Source: Flavobacterium sp. KJJ (GTDB lineage: Bacteria; Bacteroidota; Bacteroidia; Flavobacteriales; Flavobacteriaceae). From it: a DNA stretch of 64,000 nt. Under the pieces are notes generated by a model that was given only the letters and a program-made list of their open reading frames with translations, was not told the DNA's origin and made no database searches. Of this stretch, positions 27,128-35,485 are shown one piece after another; positions within the stretch are counted from its first letter, which is position 1; the number at the start of each line of letters is the position of its first letter. Made by a program: the position numbers and the translations under genes. Location of the stretch: NCBI RefSeq assembly GCF_000708595.2, contig NZ_JARP01000003.1:124001-188000 (forward strand), given 5' to 3'.

Positions 27128-28342
27128 ATGAATGATAAAGAAATATTGGTAAAAGTAGAGCATCTCTCTAAAAAATTCTGTAAAGATTTAAAAACAAGTT
27201 TATGGTATGGTGTTAAAGATTTATATCATAATGTAAAGGGAGCGAAAAATGATAAAATTTTGCGTCCTAAAGAATTTTGGGCAGTAAAAGATATTAATTT
27301 TGAATTAAGAAGAGGAGAATGTCTAGGATTAATAGGTCATAATGGTGCTGGGAAATCAACTTTGTTAAAGATATTAAATGGCTTAATTAATCCTGATGAT
27401 GGAAAGGTTACTATTAATGGAAGAGTTGGTGCCTTAATTGAGCTTGGTGCAGGTTTTAATCCTATTTTGACTGGTAGGGAAAATATCTATAACAACGGAG
27501 CTGTATTGGGTTTCTCAAAAAAAGAAATTGATTCAAAAGTTGAAGATATTATAAATTTTGCAGAAATAAGGGAGTTTATTGATATGTCTGTGCAAAATTA
27601 CAGCAGTGGTATGAATGTAAGGTTAGGTTTTGCTATTGCAGCGCAAATGAAACCAGATGTATTGATTATTGATGAGGTTTTAGCGGTTGGAGATTTAGGT
27701 TTTGTATTAAAATGCTTTAAAACTATTGATACAATACTTCCTGATACAGCTATTATATTTGTTTCGCACAGTATGCCAATGATTTCACGTATTTGTAACC
27801 AAATTATTTTAATGGAACATGGAACAGCGGAATACCAAGGTAATGATGTTGGGAAAGCTATTGATTTATACTATAATAGATTTGCTGCAAATGAATCAAA
27901 CATTGTATTTGATGATGGTAGTCTAATATTGGAAAAAGTCGAATTTCTAAACGTTATTTATGAAAAAAACATTCCACAATTAAAGTGGGGTGAAGATCTT
28001 CAGTTACATTTTAAATTTCGTAATATAACCAATAACAGCCATGATTTTTTCATTATTATAAATGATAAGGAACAAAGATCTGTAGCTATATTGGAAAGAA
28101 ATTTTGAATCTTTAAATGATAAAACGGATATTATTGAATTCATAGTGACACATGAAAAATTGCAAGTATCTAAAGGATTATATTCAATAAGTTTAGGAAT
28201 TAGAGATTATGTCACAAAAATACCAGTTTTAAGGATTAATAATTTGATAAATTTTCAAGTCATACATCAAGAAGAAATATGGGAACCTTTTTTGCTTAAA
28301 TCTAAATTTGAAAGAGTAAATAATTACAAACCCAATAAATAA
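27128..28342 (+). CDS. wzt: polysaccharide ABC exporter ATPase with C-terminal glycan-binding domain (Wzt)
   Basis: A 404-residue protein. The nucleotide-binding domain has Walker A GHNGAGKST (70-78), signature YSSGM (158-162), Walker B DVLIIDE (177-183) and a VSHSM H-loop (about 213-217). Residues about 255-404 form a beta-rich Wzt_C-like domain. In E. coli O9a this domain recognises the chain's terminal modification before export. Its presence suggests a modified non-reducing end, which agrees with the methyltransferase gene at 30126. The N-terminal linker (about 20-55) is longer than in plain ABC ATPases, as is usual for Wzt/TagH. Confidence 0.94.
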   Translation: MNDKEILVKVEHLSKKFCKDLKTSLWYGVKDLYHNVKGAKNDKILRPKEFWAVKDINFELRRGECLGLIGHNGAGKSTLLKILNGLINPDDGKVTINGRVGALIELGAGFNPILTGRENIYNNGAVLGFSKKEIDSKVEDIINFAEIREFIDMSVQNYSSGMNVRLGFAIAAQMKPDVLIIDEVLAVGDLGFVLKCFKTIDTILPDTAIIFVSHSMPMISRICNQIILMEHGTAEYQGNDVGKAIDLYYNRFAANESNIVFDDGSLILEKVEFLNVIYEKNIPQLKWGEDLQLHFKFRNITNNSHDFFIIINDKEQRSVAILERNFESLNDKTDIIEFIVTHEKLQVSKGLYSISLGIRDYVTKIPVLRINNLINFQVIHQEEIWEPFLLKSKFERVNNYKPNK

Positions 28343-28357
28343 TTTCGATAAAAAACA

Positions 28358-29431
28358 ATGATAAATGTAACTAAAACTTTTTTGCCGCCGATTGAAGAAT
28401 ATAATCAATTTGTTCAACGTGCTTGGAATAATGAATGGTTGACTAATCGTGGCGAATTAGTAAAAGAGTTAGAAAATAAATTGAAAAGTTTTTTATCTGT
28501 ATCAAATATTGTTATTACTAATAATGGGACTGTTCCTTTGCAAATTGCATTAAAATTGCTTGGCAATCAAGGCGAAATTATAACAACACCTTTTAGTTAT
28601 GTAGCTACAACCGCGACAATTGTATGGGAAAACTGTAAACCTGTTTTTGTAGATATTCATCCTGAATATTTGACCATTGATGAAAGTAAAATTGAACAAG
28701 CAATAACTTCTAAAACAACGGCAATATTAGCCACACATGTTTTTGGAAATCCGTGTAATATAAGTTCAATTGAGCTAATTGCAAAAAAATATAATTTAAA
28801 AGTGATTTATGATGCAGCTCATTGTTTTGGAGTAAAATACAATGATAAATCTATTTTTGATTATGGTGATATTAGTACATGTAGTTTTCACGCCACGAAA
28901 CTGTTTCACACTGGCGAAGGTGGAGCTATGTTTTCTAAGGATTTAGATTTGCAAAATAAATTATTTTATAGCCATAATTTTGGCCACAATGGACCATTAG
29001 CATTTCATGGATTAGGAATTAATGGTAAAATTTCTGAATTACAGGCAGCAATGGGACTAAGTGTCCTCCCATATATGAGCGAGATAATTTCAGAAAGAAA
29101 AAAGATAGTAGAATTTTATAATTCAAATTTAGATTTCTCAAAGCTTATTACTTTAAAAATACGAGAAAATACTTTTTGGAATTTTAGTTATTATCCAATA
29201 ATTTTTAATAGTGAAGAACAACTTTTAAGAGTTGAAAAAATATTAAATCAAAATGAAATTTTCCCAAGACGTTATTTTTATCCGTCTTTGAATACTATTG
29301 AATATGCAGAAGGAGGAGAAATGCCAATTTCTGAAAGTATTGCTGCAAAAATAGTTTGCCTGCCTTTATATGTTGGATTATCTATTGATCAATTAGAAAA
29401 AGTTGTTTCATTAATAAATAAAAATTTGTGA
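28358..29431 (+). CDS. DegT/DnrJ/EryC1 sugar aminotransferase, VioA/WecE-like
   Basis: A 357-residue fold-type I PLP enzyme with Schiff-base Lys181 in SFHATKLFHTGEGG, Asp152 in IYDAAHCFG, and TTPFSYVATTATI near residue 80. The FHATK(L/V)F context is shared with VioA and related dTDP-4-keto-6-deoxyglucose 4-aminotransferases. The likely product is dTDP-4-amino-4,6-dideoxyglucose or the galacto form. The next genes encode WbqC, a methyltransferase and a PglD-like N-acyltransferase, which together would make and decorate a 4-amino sugar. It is distinct from the PglE-like aminotransferase at 20509. Confidence 0.87.
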   Translation: MINVTKTFLPPIEEYNQFVQRAWNNEWLTNRGELVKELENKLKSFLSVSNIVITNNGTVPLQIALKLLGNQGEIITTPFSYVATTATIVWENCKPVFVDIHPEYLTIDESKIEQAITSKTTAILATHVFGNPCNISSIELIAKKYNLKVIYDAAHCFGVKYNDKSIFDYGDISTCSFHATKLFHTGEGGAMFSKDLDLQNKLFYSHNFGHNGPLAFHGLGINGKISELQAAMGLSVLPYMSEIISERKKIVEFYNSNLDFSKLITLKIRENTFWNFSYYPIIFNSEEQLLRVEKILNQNEIFPRRYFYPSLNTIEYAEGGEMPISESIAAKIVCLPLYVGLSIDQLEKVVSLINKNL

Positions 29432-30129
29432 TGAAATTGGCTGTAATGCAACCTTATTTTTTCCCTTATATAGGATATTTTCAATTAATAAATGCAGTAG
29501 ATGTTTTTGTAATTTATGATGATGTTAATTTTATAAAAAAAGGTTGGATAAATAGAAATAATATTTTGGTTAATGGAGAGCAATTTTTATTTAATATTGA
29601 GTTAAAAGGAGCCAGTCAAAATAAACTCATTAACCAGATCGAAACAAACTACAATTCACAATGTAAAGAAGATTTACTAAAGACAATTAGATTTGCATAT
29701 GCAAAGGCGCCTTTTTTTAAAGATACTTTCTCACTAGTGAAACGCATAATTGAACATAAGGAAATAAACATTTCTAAATTAATAACATATTCTCTAAAGG
29801 AAATTTGCACTTTTCTTTCAATCGAAACTCAAATAATTATTTCTTCGGATATAATTAAAAATAATAATTTAAAAGGCCAGTTAAAGATTATTGAAATATG
29901 CAAAAATCTCGAGGCAAATACTTATATTAATCCTATTGGCGGACTAAATTTATACGATAGTGAAGCTTTTTTGCAAAATAATATTTCCTTAAAATTTATA
30001 AAATCAAGCCCTATTATTTATAATCAGTTTAGTAATACTTTCATTCCGCATTTGTCAATAATTGATGTTTTGATGTTTAATTCACCAGAAAGAATTAAAG
30101 ATTTTCTAAACGAGTATGAATTTATATGA
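29431..30129 (+). CDS. WbqC-family protein
   Basis: A 232-residue protein starting MKLAVMQPYFFPYIGYFQLI, the WbqC signature, followed by DDVNFIKKGWINRN (about residues 30-44). I chose the ATG that overlaps the preceding TGA by one base rather than the in-frame GTG just before it. WbqC-like proteins occur in O-antigen loci next to 4-amino-sugar aminotransferases. Their reaction is not firmly established; a role in modifying the amino group is often suspected. The close spacing to the aminotransferase and methyltransferase genes supports a shared pathway. Confidence 0.88.
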   Translation: MKLAVMQPYFFPYIGYFQLINAVDVFVIYDDVNFIKKGWINRNNILVNGEQFLFNIELKGASQNKLINQIETNYNSQCKEDLLKTIRFAYAKAPFFKDTFSLVKRIIEHKEINISKLITYSLKEICTFLSIETQIIISSDIIKNNNLKGQLKIIEICKNLEANTYINPIGGLNLYDSEAFLQNNISLKFIKSSPIIYNQFSNTFIPHLSIIDVLMFNSPERIKDFLNEYEFI

Positions 30130-30758
30130 AAAAATATAATAAAATAATAGAACATTATGAAAATTGTCTTGACAAGCATGGCGATAATCATTTAGGTGTC
30201 GACTGGCCAAAATTTGAGGATGTTGATACTCGTTATAAAATAATGTTAGATATTTTAAACTTTAAGGAAAAAAATGACCAAAATGTATCTTTGTTAGATT
30301 TTGGGTGCGGAACGGCCCATCTTTTAGAATTCCTTCAAAGGCATAATTATAAAAACGTAATTTATTCAGGGTTAGATATTTCTAAAAAATTTATTGAAGT
30401 TGCTGAAAATAAATATCCAAATAATTTCTTTTATTGTATTGATATTTTAGAATCGAAGGACAAGATCTCCAATTTTGATTATGTGGTAATGAATGGTGTT
30501 TTTACTGAGAAAAGAGAATTGACTTATAATGAAATGTGGGAATATTTTACAAAAATGATTACAATTATTTATGAAAAATGTAATAAGGGTTTTGCTTTTA
30601 ATATTATGTCAAAAAATGTAGATTGGGAAAGAGAAGATTTATTTCATGTATCGCATGATGTTTTGAGCGATTTTTTGTGTAAAAACCTTACTCGAAACTA
30701 TATTATTAGAAATGACTATGGATTATATGAATACACCGTTTATGTTTTTAAAAAATAA
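30126..30758 (+). CDS. class I SAM-dependent methyltransferase
   Basis: A 210-residue Rossmann-type methyltransferase. Motif I is LLDFGCGTAHLLEF (56-69), followed by YSGLDISKKFIEVA (motif II, with the ribose-binding Asp) and FDYVVMNGVFTEK (motif IV region). It overlaps WbqC by 4 bases (ATGA). Candidate targets are a nucleotide sugar or the terminal sugar of the chain exported by Wzm/Wzt. Chain-capping methylation is a known signal for Wzt_C recognition, though capping enzymes are usually larger and fused or WbdD-like. The acceptor is unknown. Confidence 0.87.
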   Translation: MKKYNKIIEHYENCLDKHGDNHLGVDWPKFEDVDTRYKIMLDILNFKEKNDQNVSLLDFGCGTAHLLEFLQRHNYKNVIYSGLDISKKFIEVAENKYPNNFFYCIDILESKDKISNFDYVVMNGVFTEKRELTYNEMWEYFTKMITIIYEKCNKGFAFNIMSKNVDWEREDLFHVSHDVLSDFLCKNLTRNYIIRNDYGLYEYTVYVFKK

Positions 30759-30761
30759 GAT

Positions 30762-31415
30762 ATGGCAAAAGTTATAATTTTTGGAATTCAAGATTTTGCA
30801 GAACTGGCCCATTATTATCTCGAAAATGATTCAGAACATGAAGTAATTGCCTTCAGTGTAAATGAAAAGTATTTACCTGAGAATAATTTTTTTCATGACT
30901 TGCCTATTATAGCATTCGAAAATATTGAAAAAGAATATTCTCCACAAGATTATAAATTTTTTGCACCAATGTCGCCACAAAAAATGAATAAACTTAGAGA
31001 AGAAGTCTATAATAATATTAAAGCAAAAGGATATGAAATGATAAGTTATATTAGCAGTAAAGCCACGTTGTTTAATAATATCATTGGAGAAAATTGCTTT
31101 ATATTAGAAAACAATACCATACAGCCATTTACTACAATTGGCAATAATGTTATTTTATGGAGTGGTAATCATATTGGACATCATAGTGTTATAAAAGACC
31201 ATATTATGTTTACATCGCACGTTGTTTTGTCAGGTCACTGCGTAGTAGAAAATTACTGCACTTTTGGAGTAAATTCAACTATTAGAGATGGATTGAAAAT
31301 TGCAGAAGGAACTTTTGTGGGAATGTCAGCAAGTATTATTAAAAATACAGAAGAATGGTGTATCTATAAAGGGAATCCAGCAATTAAATCTGAAATTTCA
31401 AGTAAAAAAATATAA
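30762..31415 (+). CDS. PglD-like sugar N-acyltransferase (left-handed beta-helix)
   Basis: A 217-residue protein with a small Rossmann-like N-terminal domain (VIIFGIQDFAELAHYYL) and a LbH domain from about residue 100. Imperfect hexapeptides run through IIGENCFI, TIGNNVIL, HIGHHSVI and VVLSGHCV. The catalytic histidine is likely within HIGHH (137-141). This PglD/NeuD architecture acylates the 4-amino group of nucleotide amino sugars. The aminotransferase three genes upstream is the natural partner. Another use would be acylation of the PglE-type product for legionaminate. Confidence 0.88.
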   Translation: MAKVIIFGIQDFAELAHYYLENDSEHEVIAFSVNEKYLPENNFFHDLPIIAFENIEKEYSPQDYKFFAPMSPQKMNKLREEVYNNIKAKGYEMISYISSKATLFNNIIGENCFILENNTIQPFTTIGNNVILWSGNHIGHHSVIKDHIMFTSHVVLSGHCVVENYCTFGVNSTIRDGLKIAEGTFVGMSASIIKNTEEWCIYKGNPAIKSEISSKKI

Positions 31416-31419
31416 GTAC

Positions 31420-32349
31420 ATGTGGAAGAAAAAAGGTTTGGTTTTTAAGGTAAAAGATCATGCAAATGAGTTGATTAAATCTCATGCATCTATACCCTTT
31501 GCGTATCATATTGAAAAAAATGTTTTCAGGATTTACTTTAGTTCAAGAAATGAAAATGGTAAGTCGCTTCCTTATTATGTAGAAGCAATAGTAAGTGAAG
31601 GAAATATAAATATTATTGGAAAAGTTGTTGGTCCAATCTTAGAATTAGGAAAGTTAGGAAGTTTTGATGATAGTGGAATTATGCCTTCTTGTTTGATAAA
31701 GAATAATGACAAGCTATATATGTACTACATAGGCTGGAATCCTCAAGTTACTGTTTCATATAGACTTTCAATTGGACTTGCAATAAGTTATGATAATGGA
31801 CTTTCTTTCAAAAGATTTAGTGAAGGGCCTATTTGTGATAGAAATTTAAATGAACCGTACTTTAATACTGCCCCATTTGTAACTATCGAAAATAATATCT
31901 GGAAAATGTGGTACATATCTTGTACTGGCTGGAAAATGATTAATAATTATCCAGAACCATCATACCACATTAAATATGCAGAATCAAATGATGGAATTAA
32001 TTGGAATAGAAATGGAAATGTAAGTGTTGATTATGATGAAAAGGCTCAAGCTCTAGGAAGACCTTGTGTTTTTAAACAAAATGATATCTACAATATGTAC
32101 TTTTCATATCGAAAAACTGATAAGTATAGAGTACTGTCATCGGAAGGTTATAAAATCGGATTAGCTTTGTCTTCAGATGGTATTTTGTGGCAAAAAAAAT
32201 ATGATGATGCCGGAATAGAACTTTCAGATTCAGGCTGGGATGATCAAATGATGGAATATTGCCATGTATTTGAGCATAATGAAATTACTTATATGTTATA
32301 CAATGGCAATGATTTTGGAAAAGAAGGATTTGGGTATGCAATTAGATAA
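31420..32349 (+). CDS. five-bladed beta-propeller protein, GH43/GH130-like, function unknown
   Basis: I start this 309-residue protein at the ATG 4 bases after the previous stop; an earlier in-frame codon would run 120 bases into the acyltransferase gene. Blade-type repeats are visible: YMYYIGWN, KMWYISCTGW, NMYFSYRK and YMLYNGND, each preceded by an Asp-box-like turn such as SYDNGLSF, SNDGINW or SSDGILW. This is the layout of GH32/43/68/130 propellers. There is no signal peptide, so it should stay in the cytoplasm, unusual for a hydrolase. A phosphorylase-like, transferase or lectin role among biosynthetic genes is possible. Confidence 0.75.
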   Translation: MWKKKGLVFKVKDHANELIKSHASIPFAYHIEKNVFRIYFSSRNENGKSLPYYVEAIVSEGNINIIGKVVGPILELGKLGSFDDSGIMPSCLIKNNDKLYMYYIGWNPQVTVSYRLSIGLAISYDNGLSFKRFSEGPICDRNLNEPYFNTAPFVTIENNIWKMWYISCTGWKMINNYPEPSYHIKYAESNDGINWNRNGNVSVDYDEKAQALGRPCVFKQNDIYNMYFSYRKTDKYRVLSSEGYKIGLALSSDGILWQKKYDDAGIELSDSGWDDQMMEYCHVFEHNEITYMLYNGNDFGKEGFGYAIR

Positions 32350-33244
32350 TTTACCTTCTGTTGCTGTCTATATGATTACTTATAATCATGCCTTTTTTAT
32401 TGAGGAAGCTGTCGAATCAATAATGATTCAAAATACTAATTTTGAATATAAATTATTTATAGGAGAAGATTGCTCGACGGATAATACGCGTGCTATTTGT
32501 CTTAAATTAAAAGAAAGATACCCTGATAAAATTGAATTAATCCTAAATGAAAAAAATCTGGGAGCAGTTTCTAATGCAATCCAAGTATTCAAAGCTTGTT
32601 TTGAAAGCAAAGCCAAATATATTGCTTTGTTAGAAGGTGATGACTACTGGACTGATCCTTTAAAGCTTCAAAAACAAGTTGATTTTTTAGAGGCTAATCC
32701 AGATTATGTTATATGTGCACATGTTGCAGAGGAAAAAAATGAAATGACAAAATTTAATAATGTTTTTCCTCATATAAAACTGAATACTACTAAAAATATC
32801 GAAGATTATATTATTAATAATTTAACAGCTACTTGTTCATTAATGTTTAAAGCTGAATATTTAAATCCGCTACCTATCTGGTATAAAGATATTCACTTTG
32901 GAGATTGGGGATTAGCATTATTGCTTTTTTATCGATCAAATAAAAAATTAATGATATTAAAGGATTGCATGGGAGTTTATAGAGTTAATTCAGGAAGTGT
33001 TCATGGTTCGCTTAAAAGTGATAACCTTTCGTTAATTAAAGCTTATAAAATGCATTTGGATTTTATTAATTTTATAAATGAGAAATTATTTTTAAAAGGA
33101 AAATTTAAACCATCTGTTATAAAAAAGAAAATTAATACACATGCGATTTTAGCAGATTTGTATAAAAAAGAAAGTATTATTGGCTATTGTAAACATTCCA
33201 TGATAAAATATTTATTAATTAGATTTGGTAATAGACTTAGTTAA
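32336..33244 (+). CDS. family 2 glycosyltransferase (EGDDYW subgroup)
   Basis: A 302-residue GT2. I chose the ATG 14 bases before the propeller gene's stop because VAVYMITYNHAFFIEEAV follows after only ten residues, the normal GT2 beginning. The motifs GEDCSTDNT (43-51) and LLEGDDYWTDPLKLQ (98-112) define a large Bacteroidota subgroup, with the metal-binding DD in EGDDYW. The C-terminal third is basic. It probably adds one sugar at the cytoplasmic face. The 14-base overlap couples it to the propeller protein. Confidence 0.9.
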   Translation: MQLDNLPSVAVYMITYNHAFFIEEAVESIMIQNTNFEYKLFIGEDCSTDNTRAICLKLKERYPDKIELILNEKNLGAVSNAIQVFKACFESKAKYIALLEGDDYWTDPLKLQKQVDFLEANPDYVICAHVAEEKNEMTKFNNVFPHIKLNTTKNIEDYIINNLTATCSLMFKAEYLNPLPIWYKDIHFGDWGLALLLFYRSNKKLMILKDCMGVYRVNSGSVHGSLKSDNLSLIKAYKMHLDFINFINEKLFLKGKFKPSVIKKKINTHAILADLYKKESIIGYCKHSMIKYLLIRFGNRLS

Positions 33245-33252
33245 AATTAATT

Positions 33253-34344
33253 ATGAAAATCCTTTTAATATCTCACGATGCTAGTCTAACCGGGGCGCCA
33301 ATCTTACTCTTGAATTTGGCTGGATTATTATTAAAAAACAATGAAGATATTGTTTTTCTTTTAAAAGAAGGAGGCGTTTTAGAATCAGATTTTGCCTTAA
33401 TGGCACCGACTTATAATTTAAAGGAAGATAAAAAATCTTTGTGGAATATTTTAAACACCAAAAAAAGTATTATTGATGATAAGAACTTTTTAAAACAATT
33501 TGATGTAATAATTTCAAATACAATTACAAATGGAGAAGTTTTAGAAATTATTAGAAAAAATTATAATGGAAATATAATTAGCTATATTCATGAGCTCGAA
33601 ATTGGGGCTAAAGCATTCTCTAATGAAAATAGTATAAATAAACTAATAAAGAGTTCAACAACTTTTTGGGTTCCTTCATCAATTGTAAATGATTTTTTAA
33701 TTGATAAATATAAAATTTCTCCAGATAAAATCTTCATAATGCCATATTACATTCCATCTAATGCTTCTGATTTTAAAATAGAATCAAATAGTGAAAACCA
33801 ATTCGTAGTTGGTGGTTGTGGAACTATTGATTGGAGGAAAGGTGTAGATTTATTTATTGTAATTGCAATACAACTTTTTATTAAATATCCTAAAGCATCG
33901 ATTGTTTTTAAATGGGCCGGGGCGTTACCTGGAATTGAATTAGAAAGACTAAATTATCAAGTAAGAAAATGTAATTTGGAAGGGAAAGTTTTTTTTGAAA
34001 TTGCAAGTTCAAATTTGAATAATTTTTATAATAGTATTGATTTGTTCTTACTGCCATCTCGAGAAGATCCCTATCCTCTTGTAATACTTGAAGCCGCCAA
34101 CTTTAGCGTTCCATCAATATGTTTTGATTCAGTTTGTGGCAGTAAAGATTTTATAATAAATTCCAAAGGAGGATTAGTTGTCCCATTTCTAGATATTAAT
34201 GAAACTGTTGAAGCAATTATTAATTTTTATAATGACATTAATTTTACAAAGAAGTTAGGAGAAAATGCAAAAGATTATTTAAAGCATACACATTTAAGCG
34301 ATGCATTTGTTTACAATAAATTTAAAGAGCTTTTGGAAAATTAA
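33253..34344 (+). CDS. GT4-type (GT-B) glycosyltransferase
   Basis: A 363-residue protein with LLISHDASLTGAPILLLNLA at the start, a form common in GT4 enzymes of O-antigen clusters. The donor-site signature LPSREDPYPLVILEAANFSVPSICF (positions about 270-295) contains the EX7E acids. A GCGTIDWRKGVDLF segment opens the C-terminal Rossmann domain near residue 195. It lies between a GT2 gene and wbsX, with 8-base and 18-base gaps. Sugar specificity is unknown. Confidence 0.9.
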   Translation: MKILLISHDASLTGAPILLLNLAGLLLKNNEDIVFLLKEGGVLESDFALMAPTYNLKEDKKSLWNILNTKKSIIDDKNFLKQFDVIISNTITNGEVLEIIRKNYNGNIISYIHELEIGAKAFSNENSINKLIKSSTTFWVPSSIVNDFLIDKYKISPDKIFIMPYYIPSNASDFKIESNSENQFVVGGCGTIDWRKGVDLFIVIAIQLFIKYPKASIVFKWAGALPGIELERLNYQVRKCNLEGKVFFEIASSNLNNFYNSIDLFLLPSREDPYPLVILEAANFSVPSICFDSVCGSKDFIINSKGGLVVPFLDINETVEAIINFYNDINFTKKLGENAKDYLKHTHLSDAFVYNKFKELLEN

Positions 34345-34362
34345 TTTAATTACTAAAGAATT

Positions 34363-35451
34363 ATGTCAAACAAAATAAAGCCAATCGCAATACATTTACC
34401 TCAATTTCATCCAATACCTGAAAACGATATATGGTGGGGTAAAGGTTTTACTGAATGGACGAATGTTACAAAAGCTCAACCAAGATTTGAGGGGCATTAT
34501 CAGCCTCATCTTCCGGCAGATTTAGGGTTTTATGACTTACGGCTGGAAGAGGCAAGATTAGCACAAGAACAATTGGCAAAAGCTTATGGAATACATGGTT
34601 TTTGTTATTATCATTATTGGTTTAATGGAAAACGTATTTTAAATGAACCAGTTGATAGGAAAATGCAAAATCCAAAAGAAAATTTTCCTTTCATGTTATG
34701 CTGGGCAAATGAAAACTGGACCAGAACTTGGGATGGACTTGATAAAGAAGTGCTTCTTAAGCAAGAGTACAGTTTTGATGATGATTTAGTACATATCCAA
34801 CATTTAATTTCTTTTTTTAAAGATGAAAGATATATAAAAGTAGAAGGTAAACCTGTATTCATTGTATATAGGCCTAATCTTTTTCCAGATATTCAAAAAA
34901 CAATTTCTATATGGAGAGAAGCTGCTAGGAATGCCGGTTTTATAGATTTATACCTAGGATATGCACTTAATGCAGAAAATCGTTTTAATCCTCAAAGTTT
35001 GGGTTTTGATTTTGCATTCGAATTTCAGCCTAATTCGATTAATTTTCCCCAAACAATTCCTTACCCTAACACCACTAAAGATAAAATTTTTCGTAAAATT
35101 AAAAAAAGGCTGGGGATTAGAGAATTAGAAAATAAATGCTATGTAGATTATGGGTCGTATGTGTCAAATCAAATTCAGAAAGATTTTCAGGATAACATAT
35201 ACCCAGGAATTACACCAATGTGGGATAATTCTGCGAGGCGAAAAGAAAATAATTTCATATTACATAATTCTACTCCTTTACTGTTTAAAAAATGGTTAAT
35301 TCATATTAAAGAAAATTACCCATGGAATAATGTGCCTGAAAATTTCTTGTTTATTAATGCATGGAATGAATGGGCAGAAGGGAATCATTTAGAACCTTGT
35401 CAAAAATGGGGTACTAAATATTTGGAATCTGTAAAGGATATGCTTAAATAA
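34363..35451 (+). CDS. WbsX-like protein with GH99-like domain
   Basis: A 362-residue protein opening with IAIHLPQFHPIPENDIWWGKGFTEW, then HYQPHLPADLGFYDLR, HGFCYYHYWFNGKR, FMLCWANENWTRTWDG and, near the end, NAWNEWAEGNHLEP. These blocks define the WbsX/GH99-like family, whose relatives include endo-mannosidases. WbsX proteins are widespread in O-antigen loci, where they are annotated as transferases, but I know of no firm biochemical assignment. No signal peptide is present, so it is likely cytoplasmic. It sits between a GT4 and a GT2 gene. Confidence 0.92.
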   Translation: MSNKIKPIAIHLPQFHPIPENDIWWGKGFTEWTNVTKAQPRFEGHYQPHLPADLGFYDLRLEEARLAQEQLAKAYGIHGFCYYHYWFNGKRILNEPVDRKMQNPKENFPFMLCWANENWTRTWDGLDKEVLLKQEYSFDDDLVHIQHLISFFKDERYIKVEGKPVFIVYRPNLFPDIQKTISIWREAARNAGFIDLYLGYALNAENRFNPQSLGFDFAFEFQPNSINFPQTIPYPNTTKDKIFRKIKKRLGIRELENKCYVDYGSYVSNQIQKDFQDNIYPGITPMWDNSARRKENNFILHNSTPLLFKKWLIHIKENYPWNNVPENFLFINAWNEWAEGNHLEPCQKWGTKYLESVKDMLK

Positions 35452-35485
35452 TTTAATAAATATCATATAATTTAGATTTTTAAAA

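Noticed and set aside
31300..31419. Upstream start giving the propeller protein 40 extra residues
   Set aside because: It would overlap the PglD-like gene by over 100 bases. The extra residues are an out-of-frame reading of its conserved LbH end.
32264..32335. Upstream start for the GT2 gene inside the propeller gene
   Set aside because: The ATG at 32336 places the first GT2 strand at the usual distance. The longer form adds residues antithetical to a GT2 start.
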